A stretch of DNA of 64,000 nt from Prorocentrum cordatum (Eukaryota; Sar; Dinophyceae; Prorocentrales; Prorocentraceae). The notes beneath the pieces were generated by a model, which ran no database searches, was not told where the DNA came from, and was given only the letters and a program-made list of their open reading frames with translations. The translations under genes and the position numbers were made by a program. Where the stretch lies: NCBI GenBank assembly GCA_963575745.1, contig CAUYUJ010021686.1, forward strand, positions 51,854 to 115,853, written 5' to 3'. How positions within the stretch are numbered: the first letter of the stretch is position 1; every line of letters starts with the position of its first letter. Positions 30,595-41,229 of this stretch are shown piece after piece.

Positions 30595-30915
30595 GAGGCA
30601 GGCTGAGGCTGAGGCTGAGGCAGGCAGGCTGAGGCTGAGGCTGAGGCTGAAGGCAGACTGAGGCTGAGGCTGAAAAGGCTGAGGCTGAGGCTGAGGCAGG
30701 CTGAGGCTGAGGCTGAGGCAGGCTGATGCTGAGGCAGGCTGAGGCTGAGGCTGAGGCTGGCTGCAGGCTGAGGCTGAGGCAGGCTGAGGCTGAGGCCGAG
30801 GCTGAAGGCAGACTGAGGCTGAGGCTGAAGCAGGCTGAGGCTGAGGCTGAGGCAGGCTGAGGCTGAGGCAGGCTGAGGCTGAGGCTGAGGCAGGCTGAGG
30901 CTGAGGCTGTGACTG
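30595..30915. repeat. GGCTGA hexamer array
   Basis: About 320 bp of GGCTGA and GGCAGGCTGA units. Minus-strand frames encode Ser/Ala/Leu/Pro/Gln repeats. Confidence 0.95.
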
Positions 30916-31906
30916 TGACTGCCGTTGCCACTGCGACTGTCATCGCGAGTGCGACTACGACTGCGAGATTAGCAGAATTCTACAACTGGATTCTCATCTG
31001 AATCTTAAGGGGAATGCTTCCAGATATGCTCCTACACATCGCTGTTAGGTTGCTTTGCCGGGATGATTCGCTAACACTTTGGACCAACATAACGTTGATA
31101 CAACATCCGCAAACGTGGGGGTGAATCAAGTCAACACGGGAAGCAGACATCGCCACCTCAACGCTAGGATTGTCGACGCCACAGTTCCTCTGTCCGTGGC
31201 ACTTCGTGCGCCAGGGCCACGTGTCTGTCTTCGTGGTCACTCTCGTGTGCAGGTGAGCCAGTGCCGTCACACAATGCGTCAGAGGTGCGTCGTTGCCTCG
31301 ACATGCCAGTGTAGGGCTGGATCTAAACGCTGTTTTGCTGGGCTTCGGATGTATTTTGTTATTCGTTTTGGGAGGGCGGTACAGGAAAACATGTCGAGCA
31401 AAACAAAACAACAAACGATAGCAAAACGAAGCATAACGTTTAGGTCCTGCCCTATACCAGTGTACTAGCTGCCTATAATACTCTATCAAGCTGGTATCAC
31501 TTCACAGCTGTCACTCTATGCGGATTGTTATATCAGCTTTCCAACTGTGCTGGATGCTTCGGCCCATCGCATGCACCCTGCCTCCGAATATTTTTGGCTA
31601 ATGGTACCTCTCAGCGCTTGCACAGGATGGGCCCTCTTGTGTTCAGCCTCGCAGCGCGTTCCAGCAGCGAGTAGGATCTGATGCTTCCTCGCTGGCCCTG
31701 ATGCCCCAACCACCCCTGCGAGCACGCCAGTTGTGATCCGCGAGGATGCCCTCTGGAACCCGTGAGGTTCGCAGGAACGGGCGCAAGCGGTTGACTACGG
31801 GAGTCAGAGTCTCGCCATTGGGGCGGGGCTGCTCGGGAAGCAGAGCTGTGTTTTTCCTGCCGTGGCACTGCAGCCACGCTCAAGCTTCGGCGTACGACCA
31901 GGCGCC
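30916..31906. other. Spacer, no gene seen
   Basis: Ordinary composition with frames up to about 169 codons on the minus strand and 129 on the plus strand, none with a recognisable domain. No structural RNA is recognised. Confidence 0.45.
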
Positions 31907-32640
31907 AGGGCTCCGCGCCGGCCGGCGATCCTGGCCAGCGGACATCCCTGGAGGCACCCCGAGGGGCCCGACGCGCCTCGCAGGCGCTCTTGCCCTCTCT
32001 TGGGGCCACCTCTCCCCGCCAGGCGGCGGATGCCGGCAGGGGACCTCGTGGGGCGGCGCCGCAGCAGCCCCGGTCTCTCGCTCCAGGGAAGGGGGGGGGA
32101 GAAGCGAGGGAGGGCGCGATCGTTCGGAGGGCGCCGGCAGCGGCTCGCGCCGCCTCCGCGCGGCGGCGACGCCGGCGTGGGCGTTCTAAAGGCTGAGCAC
32201 AGGGGCAGAGAGAGCCGGTGCAATTGCACACCGAAGGACGGGCTCGAGGGCCTCTCATGGGGGGCCTCCGGGAGCGTCAGCTCCTTCGGGGTGCTGAGCG
32301 GGCCACGGGGTGTCCGAGACCAGAGCGCGCGTCGTCGATGGCGCCCTCTCTGGCCGAGGGGGAGGGGGGGGGAGCAGGGGGGGGCGGGCTCAGCGGAGCG
32401 GCTTTTTGCACGTTTTTCAGTGGCATCGCAGCCAAGCCCTGGCTGCGGCGGCGCGCGGATCTGTCGCGCGCGCGGCAGCCTGGAACCGCTCTGCTCGGCT
32501 TGGTTGACACGAGGGCGTCCGAGCGCCCGCCCGCTGCCCATCGGTGCAGCAGCATGTGGCAGTGCGGTGCTCCACCATCTCAGGACCCGAGCCGCCACTC
32601 CTCTGCCGAGGCACCCTGTGGCCTGCAGGCCGTTCAGATG
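31907..32640 (+). repeat. Duplicated segment, copy 1
   Basis: Nearly identical to 33,578-34,193 (for example CGATCCTGGCCAGCGGACAT and GTTCTAAAGGCTGAGCACAG in both). Copy 1 has about 106 bp (32,477-32,582) that copy 2 lacks. Frames through it on both strands are long but have no recognised domain. Confidence 0.9.
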
Positions 32641-33149
32641 AGGCTGCTCTCGTGCAGCTCCGCGCCGGCAGGGCCCCGGGCCCAGAGACTCTGATCGCTT
32701 ACCAGCGCGGAGCGCGGCGAGGCACGTGCACGAACATTCGCTCCTCCCCTCCCTCCTTTGACCCTCCTCCTCTCTCGTCCCTCGTCCCTCGTCGCCAACT
32801 TCGGAGGCTGGCCAGTTGAGACAAGGGCGGACTGGGTCCCTGGACCCCCTCTCCCGGGATCCGTCCCGGTCCGGTCTTTTGGGCGCCGCGTAATGGGGGG
32901 GTCATAGATGGGGGGGTGGCGAGTGTGGTTCGAAAAGGTACCGAAACGGCACCTAAACGAGCCCCGTGGGGCTCTGGAGGGGCCCGAAAGGGGCACGAAA
33001 GGGGCCCGTTTCTGACCCCCCCATTGATGACCCCCCCCATCAAGCCACGCCCAAGTCTTCGAGGCAGGTCCAGCCGTGGCGGTGCGAAGCCTTGAGGCCC
33101 CGGGAGGGGCGAAGCACGCCAGGGAGGGCCGCCGTGGGCTCGGCGGGCC
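32641..33149. other. Spacer between duplicated segments, no gene seen
   Basis: Contains GGGGGGTCAT/GACCCCCCCAT short inverted motifs (about 32,890-33,045) and a CT-rich patch. No gene is recognised. Confidence 0.5.
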
Positions 33150-33341
33150 CTCCTCCTCCTCCTCCTCCTCCTCCTCCTCCTCCTCCTCCTCCTCCTCCTC
33201 CTCCTCCTCCTCCTCCTCCTCCTCCTCCTCTCTCCTCCTCCTCCTTCTCCTCCTCCTCCTCCTCCTCCTCCTCCTCCTCCTCCTCCTCCTCCTCCTCCTC
33301 CTCCTCCTCCTCCTCCTCCTCCTCCTCCTCCTCCTCCTCCT
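33150..33341. repeat. (TCC)n pyrimidine tract
   Basis: 192 bp, almost pure TCC with two interruptions. It lies about 240 bp before the second copy of the duplicated segment. Confidence 0.95.
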
Positions 33342-33577
33342 CGCAAAGTGGCGAGAACGGGGCCAAGGGCCTCCGAGGGAACGCCCGCTGCAAAACAGCA
33401 GCGGGGCACCGCCCAGGAGGAGCCGTCACAGGCGCGCGCGTCTCCGCGCGGAGCTCTCGGATCGGCGCAGGAGTCCTCTGCAGGCCCCAGCGGCGCGCCC
33501 TGGCGCCGCTGGGAAGGAGGGGCTGCTGACAGCCGGTGCCTGGGCATAGCTATCGTCCGCTGGTATCGGAAGAGGCC

Positions 33578-34193
33578 GGGGCTCCGCGCCGGCCAGCGAT
33601 CCTGGCCAGCGGACATCCCTGGAGGCACCCCGAGGGGCCCGACGCGCCTCGCAGGCGCTCTTGCCCTCTCTTGGGGCCGCCTCTCCCCGCCAGGCGGCGG
33701 ATGCCGGCAGGGGACCTCGTGGGGCGGCGCCGCAGCAGCCCCGGTCTCTCGCTCCAGGGAAGGGGGGGAGAAGCGAGGGAGGGCGCGATCGTTCGGAGGG
33801 CGCCGGCAGCGGCTCGCGCCGCCTCCGCGCGGCGGCGACGCCGGCGTGGGCGTTCTAAAGGCTGAGCACAGGGGCAGAGAGAGCCGGTGCAATTGCACAC
33901 CGAAGGACGGGCTCGAGGACCTCTCAGGGGGGCCTCCGGGAGCGTCAGCTCCTTCGGGGTGCTGAGCGGGCCACGGGGTGTCCGAGACCAGAGCGCGCGT
34001 CGTCAATGGCGCCCTCTCTGGCCGAGGGGGGGGGGGAGCAGGGGGGGGCGGGCTCAGCGGAGCGGCTTTTTGCACGTTTTTCAGTGGCATCGCAGCCAAG
34101 CCCTGGCTGCGGCGGCGCGCGGATCTGTCGCGCGCGCGGCGGACCCGAGCCGCCACTCCTCTGCCGAGGCACCCTGTGGCCTGCAGGCCGTTT
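33578..34193 (+). repeat. Duplicated segment, copy 2
   Basis: Direct repeat of 31,907-32,640, at roughly 98 percent identity by eye apart from one 106-bp absence. The breakpoints (after GCGCGCGGC, before GGACCCGAG) are not GT-AG, so the absence is not an obvious spliced intron. It is bracketed by a TCC tract upstream and a GGA tract downstream. Confidence 0.9.
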
Positions 34194-34215
34194 TTTAATG
34201 CCGGATTTCTTTTTT

Positions 34216-34386
34216 GAAGGAGGAGGGGGAGGAGGAAGGAGGAGGAGGAGGAGGAGGAAGGGAGGAGAGGGGAGAGGAGGAGGAGGAGGAGGAGGAGGAG
34301 GAGGAGGAGGAGGAGGAGGAGGAGGAGGGAGGAGGAGGAGGAGGAGGAGGAGGAGGAGGAGGAGGAGGAGGAGGAGGAGGGGGGGG
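34216..34386. repeat. (GGA)n purine tract
   Basis: About 170 bp GGA, with the opposite strand bias to the TCC tract at 33,150-33,341. Confidence 0.95.
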
Positions 34387-34539
34387 TCCTGGCTTGGGGT
34401 GGGTGCCGTGGCCCGTAGCCAGGACGCGTTGGCGTGCAGAGCCGTTCGGGCGGTGGCCGGGCCTGCTGCCTCCGTACGGCTCGCGGCACCCGCCGGAACC
34501 ACCCCAACCCAGCCCGAAGGCCCCAAACCCAGACCTCCT

Positions 34540-34690
34540 CGAGTCATGAAAAAATCACGACGGGAGGTTTTTCGCTATGTTCGGCAGGTCCTCACTGGGC
34601 CTCGGGAGCGTCAAAAACGACTCGGGATGAAAAACCGGTCATAGGGAAAGGGTCTGGACCTCTGGGGGTCGCGTCATGAAAAAATCATGA
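34540..34690. repeat. Family D repeat, copy 3
   Basis: Same ordered landmarks as 19,895-20,050: GTCATGAAAAAATCACGACG, GGAGGTTTTTC, CTCGGGAGCGTCAAAAACGA, CTCGGGATGAAAAACCGGTC and GCGTCATGAAA. Confidence 0.75.
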
Positions 34691-34727
34691 CGTCGGGGGT
34701 CTGGGAGGAGCCCTTTGTTCTCGCAGA

Positions 34728-34917
34728 CCTAGAGGTTGACAACAACACCAATATCGGCGGCGTGCCTCCACCGAGGGAAGAGGATCCCGATCTCGGTGAT
34801 GGTGGTCATATTCCGGCTTCCAAGGCGACCGAAAGATTACCACCGACACCGAAACCCAGGATCATCTTGCCCTCGTGGAGGCACCCCCCTGTGTTGGTGT
34901 TGGTGCCCATTTCCAGG
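34728..34917. mobile_element. Near-palindromic MITE-like element, copy 2
   Basis: 190 bp from CCTAGAGGTTGACAACAACA to TGGTGCCCATTTCCAGG, roughly 85 percent identical to the copy at 8,880-9,069 and with the same whole-length inverted symmetry. It begins about 40 bp after the family D copy. Confidence 0.75.
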
Positions 34918-35299
34918 CCTCCAACATTCCCAGTTGGGGGAGGGTCGTCAGGGAACATCGACACAGCACCCTTGCTCCTCAAGAGGAGGCCAGTCGTCAT
35001 CAGATCTTGCTTGCCAGCAGGCGCGCTCGTCTAGTCTCGCGGCATCGTTACTTTGACTGCTCGTCTGCGGTCCATTTGATCCAGGGCTTCTAACCGAGGA
35101 TAAAAAATGAGTCAAACCAAGCACTAAGCAACACGATGGGACATGCAAGGGAGCCCAATCAACTAAACGCACAGACAAATAAGATGTATTGCGAAGGCCT
35201 TACGGCCGGTGCCGCCGACCCTGAAGACGAAGCTGTCTGTGACGCCGTGAAGGCCGAAACGTCGTATATGTTAGAAATGTAAGTTTCCGATGGAAAAGT
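34918..35299. other. Spacer, no gene seen
   Basis: Ordinary composition. No gene or RNA is recognised. Confidence 0.45.
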
Positions 35300-35490
35300 A
35301 ATGAGTGTGGCCTCTTGGGCCCTTCTTGGGGGTGCTCTTGGAGGGGGCCTGGGACGTCTTGGAGGCTTCTTGGACGGTCTTGGGGCTATCTTGGGCGTCT
35401 TCGGCCGATCTTTGGGCGACTCGGGGCACTCTTGGGCCGTCTCGGGGGCCATCTTGGGCATTCGGACCTCATTTGGAGTGTTTTCGAGGT
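35300..35490. repeat. Family G ('CTTGGGG') block, copy 4
   Basis: TCTTGGGCCCTTCTTGGGGG-type units. A short unique segment before it (35,262-35,300) occupies the position of the family core. Confidence 0.65.
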
Positions 35491-36093
35491 TTCGAGGCCG
35501 CCCGAGGAAAAACGAATCTGCCCCCCCCCCACCCCCCCCCTCCCCCCCCTCCCGGGACCCCCGGGACCCCCCACCCCCCCCGGGGAAGGGATCAAAGGGA
35601 AGGGGCTTCCCTTCGAATCGACAACGGCATGACGGCAGGAGGGTACGGCCCAAAAAGAAAAAAGGGGGAAGGAAGAAGGGGGGCGGCGAGGAACGGACGA
35701 GGAAGCCCCTCGCACACGCCGACAGGGTCGGCGGATTTGGTGGCCTCTTCGGAGCCGTGCGCAGTCCCAGGGAGAGAAGGCGCATCCCCGGACCCCCCTC
35801 CCAGGACCACCCCCCACCCCTCCTGGGACCCCTCCCTGGACCCCTCCTCCTGGCACGTTCGCTCCTCTGCATGCGCCTCCGCCTCCGCCTCCTCCTCCTC
35901 CTCCTGTTCTTGCCAGTGGAGGCTCAACAGAGGGCAATAATCAAGCATGCAGTTCTTGAAATTAGCAGAGAAAGGGTCGTGCGCAAGTGGGGGCAGGTAG
36001 GCGACCGAGAATCGTTCACATGGCAGGCGCCTGCTTCACAGGTCCGTCCGTGAGGGGCTTGGTGTCTCCTGTCTTCCTTGCGGCCCAGTCAGG
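35491..36093. other. C-run and CT-rich spacer, no gene
   Basis: Long C runs at 35,520-35,585, then mixed sequence with a CT-rich patch near 35,875-35,905. Frames are repeat-biased. Confidence 0.5.
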
Positions 36094-36149
36094 CCTCCTC
36101 CTCCTCCTCCTCCTCCTCCTCCTTCTCCTCCTCCTCCTCCTCCTCCTCC
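36094..36149. repeat. (TCC)n pyrimidine tract
   Basis: Abuts the tail side of the inverted family C copy that follows. Confidence 0.95.
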
Positions 36150-36171
36150 ATATTTTATAATTATAAACAGC

Positions 36172-36470
36172 TCCTCCCTGTCGAACCCCCAGACGAGTCG
36201 GCAGGGCGGGCCGGGCGTTTTGTCTGAGACTCCGGCACCTCGCGTGATCCCGAAGCTCAGAATCTGCAGCAGCTTCGGGGATGTGGGGCGGCCAGGTTTT
36301 CAAAGTGCGGCTCCCGCCTCCGCGCCGCGCGCACAGGCTTCAAATGTTTGCGGCAGCTGCAGGGATGGAGGGTGGGCAGCTTTCAGTAGGTGGCTCTCGC
36401 TTGAACGCCGCGCAGATTCGTTTTCACAGTTTGCAGAAACGACCACATCCACTTTCGCACTCGGTTCGCG
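36172..36470 (-). repeat. Family C composite repeat, inverted partial copy
   Basis: On the minus strand it reads as two to three modules (GCGAGAGCCACC, GCGGGAGCCGCACTTTGAAAA) and then the family tail (GAGTCTCAGACAAAACGCCC, GACAGGGAGGAG). Consistent with the other copies, the tail ends against a GGA tract on its own strand. Confidence 0.75.
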
Positions 36471-36549
36471 GAATCATGGGGTCTCACGCTTGCTGACCTC
36501 CGCCGGCTGCACAGCCAACTCGAGTCCCTGATCACCCTCGTGGGCAAGC

Positions 36550-36802
36550 TTGTGGATGTCGCTCACCACCACCCCGCCGCCAAACAAGCGAAATGCCCCA
36601 CTACCTGCGCCGATATGGATGGAGAAGTTCCCGTTCAAGCTGAAAGCCCCGATGCTGGTCCTGGAGAAGATCGTGAAGCCTGCCAACCTTGGCATCCTTT
36701 CTCGGGCAGAATGCAGCATCTGTGCCCTGCACCGTGACCTCATAGGCAGCGACAGCGGCCTAGGTGCCGACGACGCCCCCTCGGAGCTGACATTCCTCGG
36801 CG
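36550..36802. other. Coding-like leader of the next block
   Basis: An open frame here includes LKAPMLVLEKIVKPANLGIL and CSICALHRDL and continues to 36,933, overlapping the following block. It is mentioned for completeness; no family is recognised. Confidence 0.25.
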
Positions 36803-39800
36803 GTGGCTTTTCGTTCGCTCAGGTCCCCCTGGACAGGGCGCTGCCCCGCGCTCCACTTCCCAGCGTGGCCAAGACACCCTGCTACCTGGCCCTGGCGACA
36901 CCCGATATTCAGCTTAGATCGGAAGGTAGCTAGGTATCGGTGCGACCAATGCTTCAAAGGTACCTTCAGGCACACCGAGGGCACGGGGCTTAACGACACC
37001 ATCCGCTCGTACCTGGCGCAGAACAGCCTGCAGGCGCACGCCAACGGGTTGGACTGCACATGGCTGTGCGGCCAATGTTTGGTGCAAGAGGTAGAAAAGC
37101 AGGGCTGCCAAGTTCCCCCGGGGGAGGCCCTCCACGAGCAGGTACAAGCCTTCGCGCTGGCCAGAAACCCCACCAGGCCCCCTCCCGTGGACGCCTTACC
37201 CCCGACCGCTTCCCAGCACACGCACCTGGCGCTGACCCCATCGTACCCCCAGGTGTCCTCGAGGAAAACCTGTTGGAACCGACGGGCCTCCAGGTGCCAA
37301 GGAATGCCAACACCACCCTGCCGCCTACCCTATACAGCATCGGAGACCAGTCGCCACACTGCGACGTGCGACGGCTGCCCCCCCGGGACCCCTGGCAGGC
37401 CGGATCCCCTGCGTTGGACTGTTTCGTGTGGAAGGCTGACATGGAGGTCCGTGACGCAGGCGCCGGAGGACTCCCCGCATGGGAGGATCGTGCTGTGGCC
37501 TGGCATAACCGCAGGTGGAATGCAACGTGGATGTGCCGCTGGTATCTCGTCGACGCATGGGACGTCTGGCCCAGCATCGTCGAGGCCCTCCTTGACCGCG
37601 ACACCCACCTGATTTACCCTGGCTCCCCCAGTTCGAAGCCGCGTGCCGCCCCCCCGCTGCCCGATGAGCCGTCACTGGCCCACGAGCTAGCACCCAGCCG
37701 CGCCTCTGCAACAAGGTCTGACGCGTTCAGCAAGAGTGGCGATCCCCCCGTCCTCTTTCCCGACCAGTACGGGAGACCCCCCGCACTGCGCGGTGCCGTG
37801 GAGATTAGCAACCTACCCCCGCGCGCTGATCCCCCCAAAGGGCCCGCGCTTGCGCGCATCGACATCGACGACCTGCAGGCTGCCACCGATGACGGGCTGA
37901 ACCGCCCGGATGCAAAGCCCATCGAGGCTAGGCTTGTCGATTTCCTGCGCGACCTGGACCCATCTCTGGACCCATCTCGAGGGACTTTGCTGTAGTGCAA
38001 GGCAGAGACTTCAAGGGCGCCGAGTCCCCCGACAATTTGGATCCGCGATCGCTTCGCCCCTTCCTGAAGGGGATCTACGGCGAAAGAGTCGCGCCGGACC
38101 ACCTCCCCGCCGAATTCTTCCGGCACGGTATGCGACTCGAGGCCGCCCGCGTGGTCGCTCATTTCTGCGTCCACTCCCCTGACAGTCCGCTGCGTGCCAC
38201 ATGGCCCCAGCACGCCAACCAATGGCCCCTGCGGGGTTCTTTCCCGCTCCGCCGCACGCTGGGCGCCCTCTTGGGATCCCTGAGTCAGGTCAATCCCGAC
38301 CTGCTTGCCTCCGGTTCGTTTCGCGAGCTGGCCAAGGACTGCCCTTTCGAGTGCGCGCAGGAACTGCGCAGGCAGCTCGACGATGCCACCACCAGGGGGC
38401 GCAGCGACAACGATTGGTGGAAGCAGATCCACGACGAGCGAAGGGTAACAACCGACCCACCCGCCACTCGCATGACCCATCAGACTGGGGAAACCCGCCG
38501 CTCTCCCCGTCGACGCCCGCGCGGAGCGGGGCCAGCCCTCGCCACGCCTGTAGGGCCAGCCCCCGCTCCCCAGCAGGCAGCCACCCGCAGCTGGCGAGCC
38601 CGGTCGCCGAAGACCCCGCCGCTGGTGCAGTGCCCCAGGACACGTCTCCCCCGCGTGGACCCATTGCAGCGGGCCCCCCCCCCACCAGCAGGGGCGACGG
38701 CGCAGCCGCCCACGGCGATGCCATCTCTGACTCTTCTGCGGCTGACTCACAGGTCGCTAAGGCCCGACCCGCTCCGCCCCCTCGGGTGCGAAAAGGGGCC
38801 TCGGTCGCCCTGTCCCCGCCCCCCAGCTCGGGCCCACCTGTCGTGCAAGTCGATTCTTCCCACGGCCTTGAGGCGGCAGCCAGGCCCTGCAGCCCCGCAT
38901 CCCCGGCGGGCGACCCTAGCGAGTCTAGCGAGTCTCCGGAGCTGCGCGGACAGGACGACAGGAGGTTTAATTGCCCCTCCGAGCGCAGGGCCCCGCCTTC
39001 CCCCGGCATCCCCACCCCGGGGCAGCCCTGGTCGGACACGGCGACGCGGGGCGAGCGCGGCTGGGGTCAGGGCCGGGGTGGGCGCCGCCCACGTCGGCAA
39101 CGCGAGTCCAGCCACAGCGGTCCTGAAAGCGGCAGCTGGTCCGGATGGTCGGGCTGGGCCAACTGGGCGGCTGGCGAGCGCTGGGGTCGGGCCCCGCGCG
39201 CCCGCGCGCCCTCCTACCCCGGCGACAACCCAGCCCCCGGGTCCGCCCTTTGGCCCCCTCCGAACACGCGCAATCCGACCCCTCGCAGGACCTGGTCGGA
39301 CCCCCTCACTGACTTATATATGTACCGAACGCCTCTGGAGCGGGCCCAGCTCTCCCCACCCCGTGCATGGCGAGGCTCTGGCCGAAATTGTGAGGCGGCT
39401 CCAGAAGGAGCTTGGGCAATGCTACAACGGGATCTGGCACCAGTGGGCTGCCGAGCACCCCGCCAAGTCCGGCTACATCTTCGCCGACCCTGCTATGCAG
39501 GAGCCCGACACATGCGGGCGCTTCCTCCGTGAGTGGCATCGCCGCAACTGCCGCCCCATGAGAATGGGCGAGGCTCTGCGCCTTGACGTCGATTGGACCG
39601 CGGTCCGTGGTAGCTTTTCAGACAGGGCCAAGGGCAAGGGCGCCCTGGGCAAGGCCAAAGGCAAGGGGCACCGGGAGTGCAGCGACCCCAGCTGGACAAG
39701 GTCGGGATGCCCCTGGCGGGCCACGCTCGCGCCAGCCCTGGGTATACTCCTAATGCCCTCTCACGGGCCCCTGCGCTCCCTCGGCGCAGTCGCGCCGCGG

Positions 39801-39961
39801 CTGCTCCCCCGTGGTCTGGCATCCCAGACGACTCTACCAGTGCCAATTACCCCCCTACGCTTGGCAACGGTGCTTCCCATGACGATGCGAACGATTTTCC
39901 TTTCACTGGGGCTTGCCCCGAGCGGGGCCACCTTGACGCGCCACTTCGGCTGCGCGCCTAA
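36803..39961 (+). pseudogene. Broken coding block with CxxC zinc-binding-like segment
   Basis: A 3.1-kb stretch with gene-like composition whose best peptide changes frame at least five times. From about 36,935 to 37,230: YRCDQCFKGTFRH and WLCGQCLVQEVEKQGC, two CxxC pairs that could bind zinc. From about 37,260 to 37,965: LEENLLEPTGLQVPRNANTT, CFVWKADMEV and WLVDAWDVW-like WYLVDAWDVWPSIVEALLDR. From 37,968: RDFAVVQGRDFKG, LRPFLKGIYGERVAPDHLP and DNDWWKQIHDERR. From about 38,480: a Pro/Ser/Gly-rich region with GSWSGWSGWANW. From about 39,360: GQCYNGIWHQWAAEHPAKSG and FLREWHRRNCRPMRMGEALR, then a KGKGALGKAKGKG basic tail and a last piece to 39,961. I do not recognise it. It is either a decayed gene or transposon ORF1, a multi-exon gene, or an intact gene with assembly indels. 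Confidence 0.45.
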
Positions 39962-41229
39962 TGCCGCCCCGGGCGCGCCCAGCTGGGGCTGTCGGCTCGT
40001 CCCTGGCAACCTGGAGGCCCAACTCCTGGGCCCCCATTTGCGGCATCTCGCCCCCTGGATGACCGCCGCCTCCCCCTGGCCCGCCTCGGGCGCAGCTTCG
40101 GGGCCTGGCCCCCATTGAAGTGGGGCAACCCGAGCTGCTAGGCCCCTTGCGACACCACTTGCAGCCTAGTGCTGCCCAGCACCTCGAGATCGGTGGCTGC
40201 GCCCCCGACGCCTCCCGGCCCCCTCTTCGCGCCGCCAGGCGACCGCTCGTCGCCTCTCACCCCGCCTGCCTCTTTTGGCTGTCACCCGCCATTGCGCGAC
40301 TGTCAGTCGCCTCCTGCCACCGCTCCTCTTTGCTCTCTCGGTGGTTCACGCGCTCCTCTCTGCGGCCGCCGCCGCCGCCCCGCGCCCGTCCCGCGCCCGC
40401 CCCCCGGTCCCCAGCCCCCGCGGATACTTCGCATATTCTGCGGCTGTCAGCTGCTGCCCCGCGCCCGCCCCCCGCCCGCCCCCTTGCCCCCGCCCCCCGC
40501 CAGTCGATGGGTCGCTGGCCCGGCTGTCGACCCCCCGCCGCTGTGTCCGCCTTGCCTTCCATTCGTTTTTTCGTGGTCGTCGAACCTGCGCGCCGCCTGA
40601 TTTGTCTCGGTCCTCTTCCTGGACATGGTCACGTGCTAGTTTACTTTGCCAATTTGGTTTGCATCGATTTATTCATCCTGGCCTTCGTTTGCACCGGCGT
40701 GTACCACCGGATCTTCAGCGTCGGTTTCGCCTCCTGAGTGGCAGCGCAGTCCGCTCCTGCTCGCTTGGGGCCTAATTTAGTCCGCTGCTCGTTAGCTGCG
40801 CGTTGACTTGACGCCGAGCGATTTGTCGTTACGGTCGCGATCGAAAAAAAGTACCCCCGCCAGCCCGTTCAGAAACCCCGCCCATGAGCGCTGATGGGAA
40901 CAGGGGCGAAGAGACACGCCTAGTGAGACAAAGCGGGCAACCAGGATGAACCGAAAGATCTCTGGGAGCAAGGGGTGTCTTTGGAGGGCGTCTTCGGCCG
41001 GCCCTGGGGTCCGCGAGGGGGCGATGGGGGGTTTTACGGCAGATGACGCATTGTACTCAACAGCCTGATGTGGGAAAAGGTCAGACTATACAGCTGATGC
41101 GGAGGTGTAATTTGCGTGTTGCGTTGCAAACGGGATGCCCCGGCATGGTATAGGTCGAGGCTGGAACGAAACATGCGCAAATGGACAAGTAGGAGAGGGG
41201 CGAAGGGAGGAGGAGGAAGAGGAAGAGGA
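39962..41229. other. Spacer, no firm gene
   Basis: 40,120-40,740 keeps gene-like composition with LPGHGHVLVYFANLVCIDLF near 40,620. That resembles the start of LINE endonuclease regions only vaguely and shifts frame soon after. 40,780-41,230 has nothing recognisable. Confidence 0.4.

Noticed and set aside
27363-30912. CRISPR-like regular repeats (72-bp units, 33-bp units)
   Set aside because: Units are contiguous minisatellites without unique spacers, in a eukaryotic context.
32477-32582. Possible intron explaining the 106-bp difference between duplicated segments
   Set aside because: The breakpoints give neither GT-AG nor GC-AG ends when aligned to the copy lacking it.
40590-40740. Possible LINE endonuclease start (GHGHVLVYFANLVCIDLF)
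   Set aside because: Resemblance is vague, the frame breaks within 30 codons, and no catalytic motif follows.
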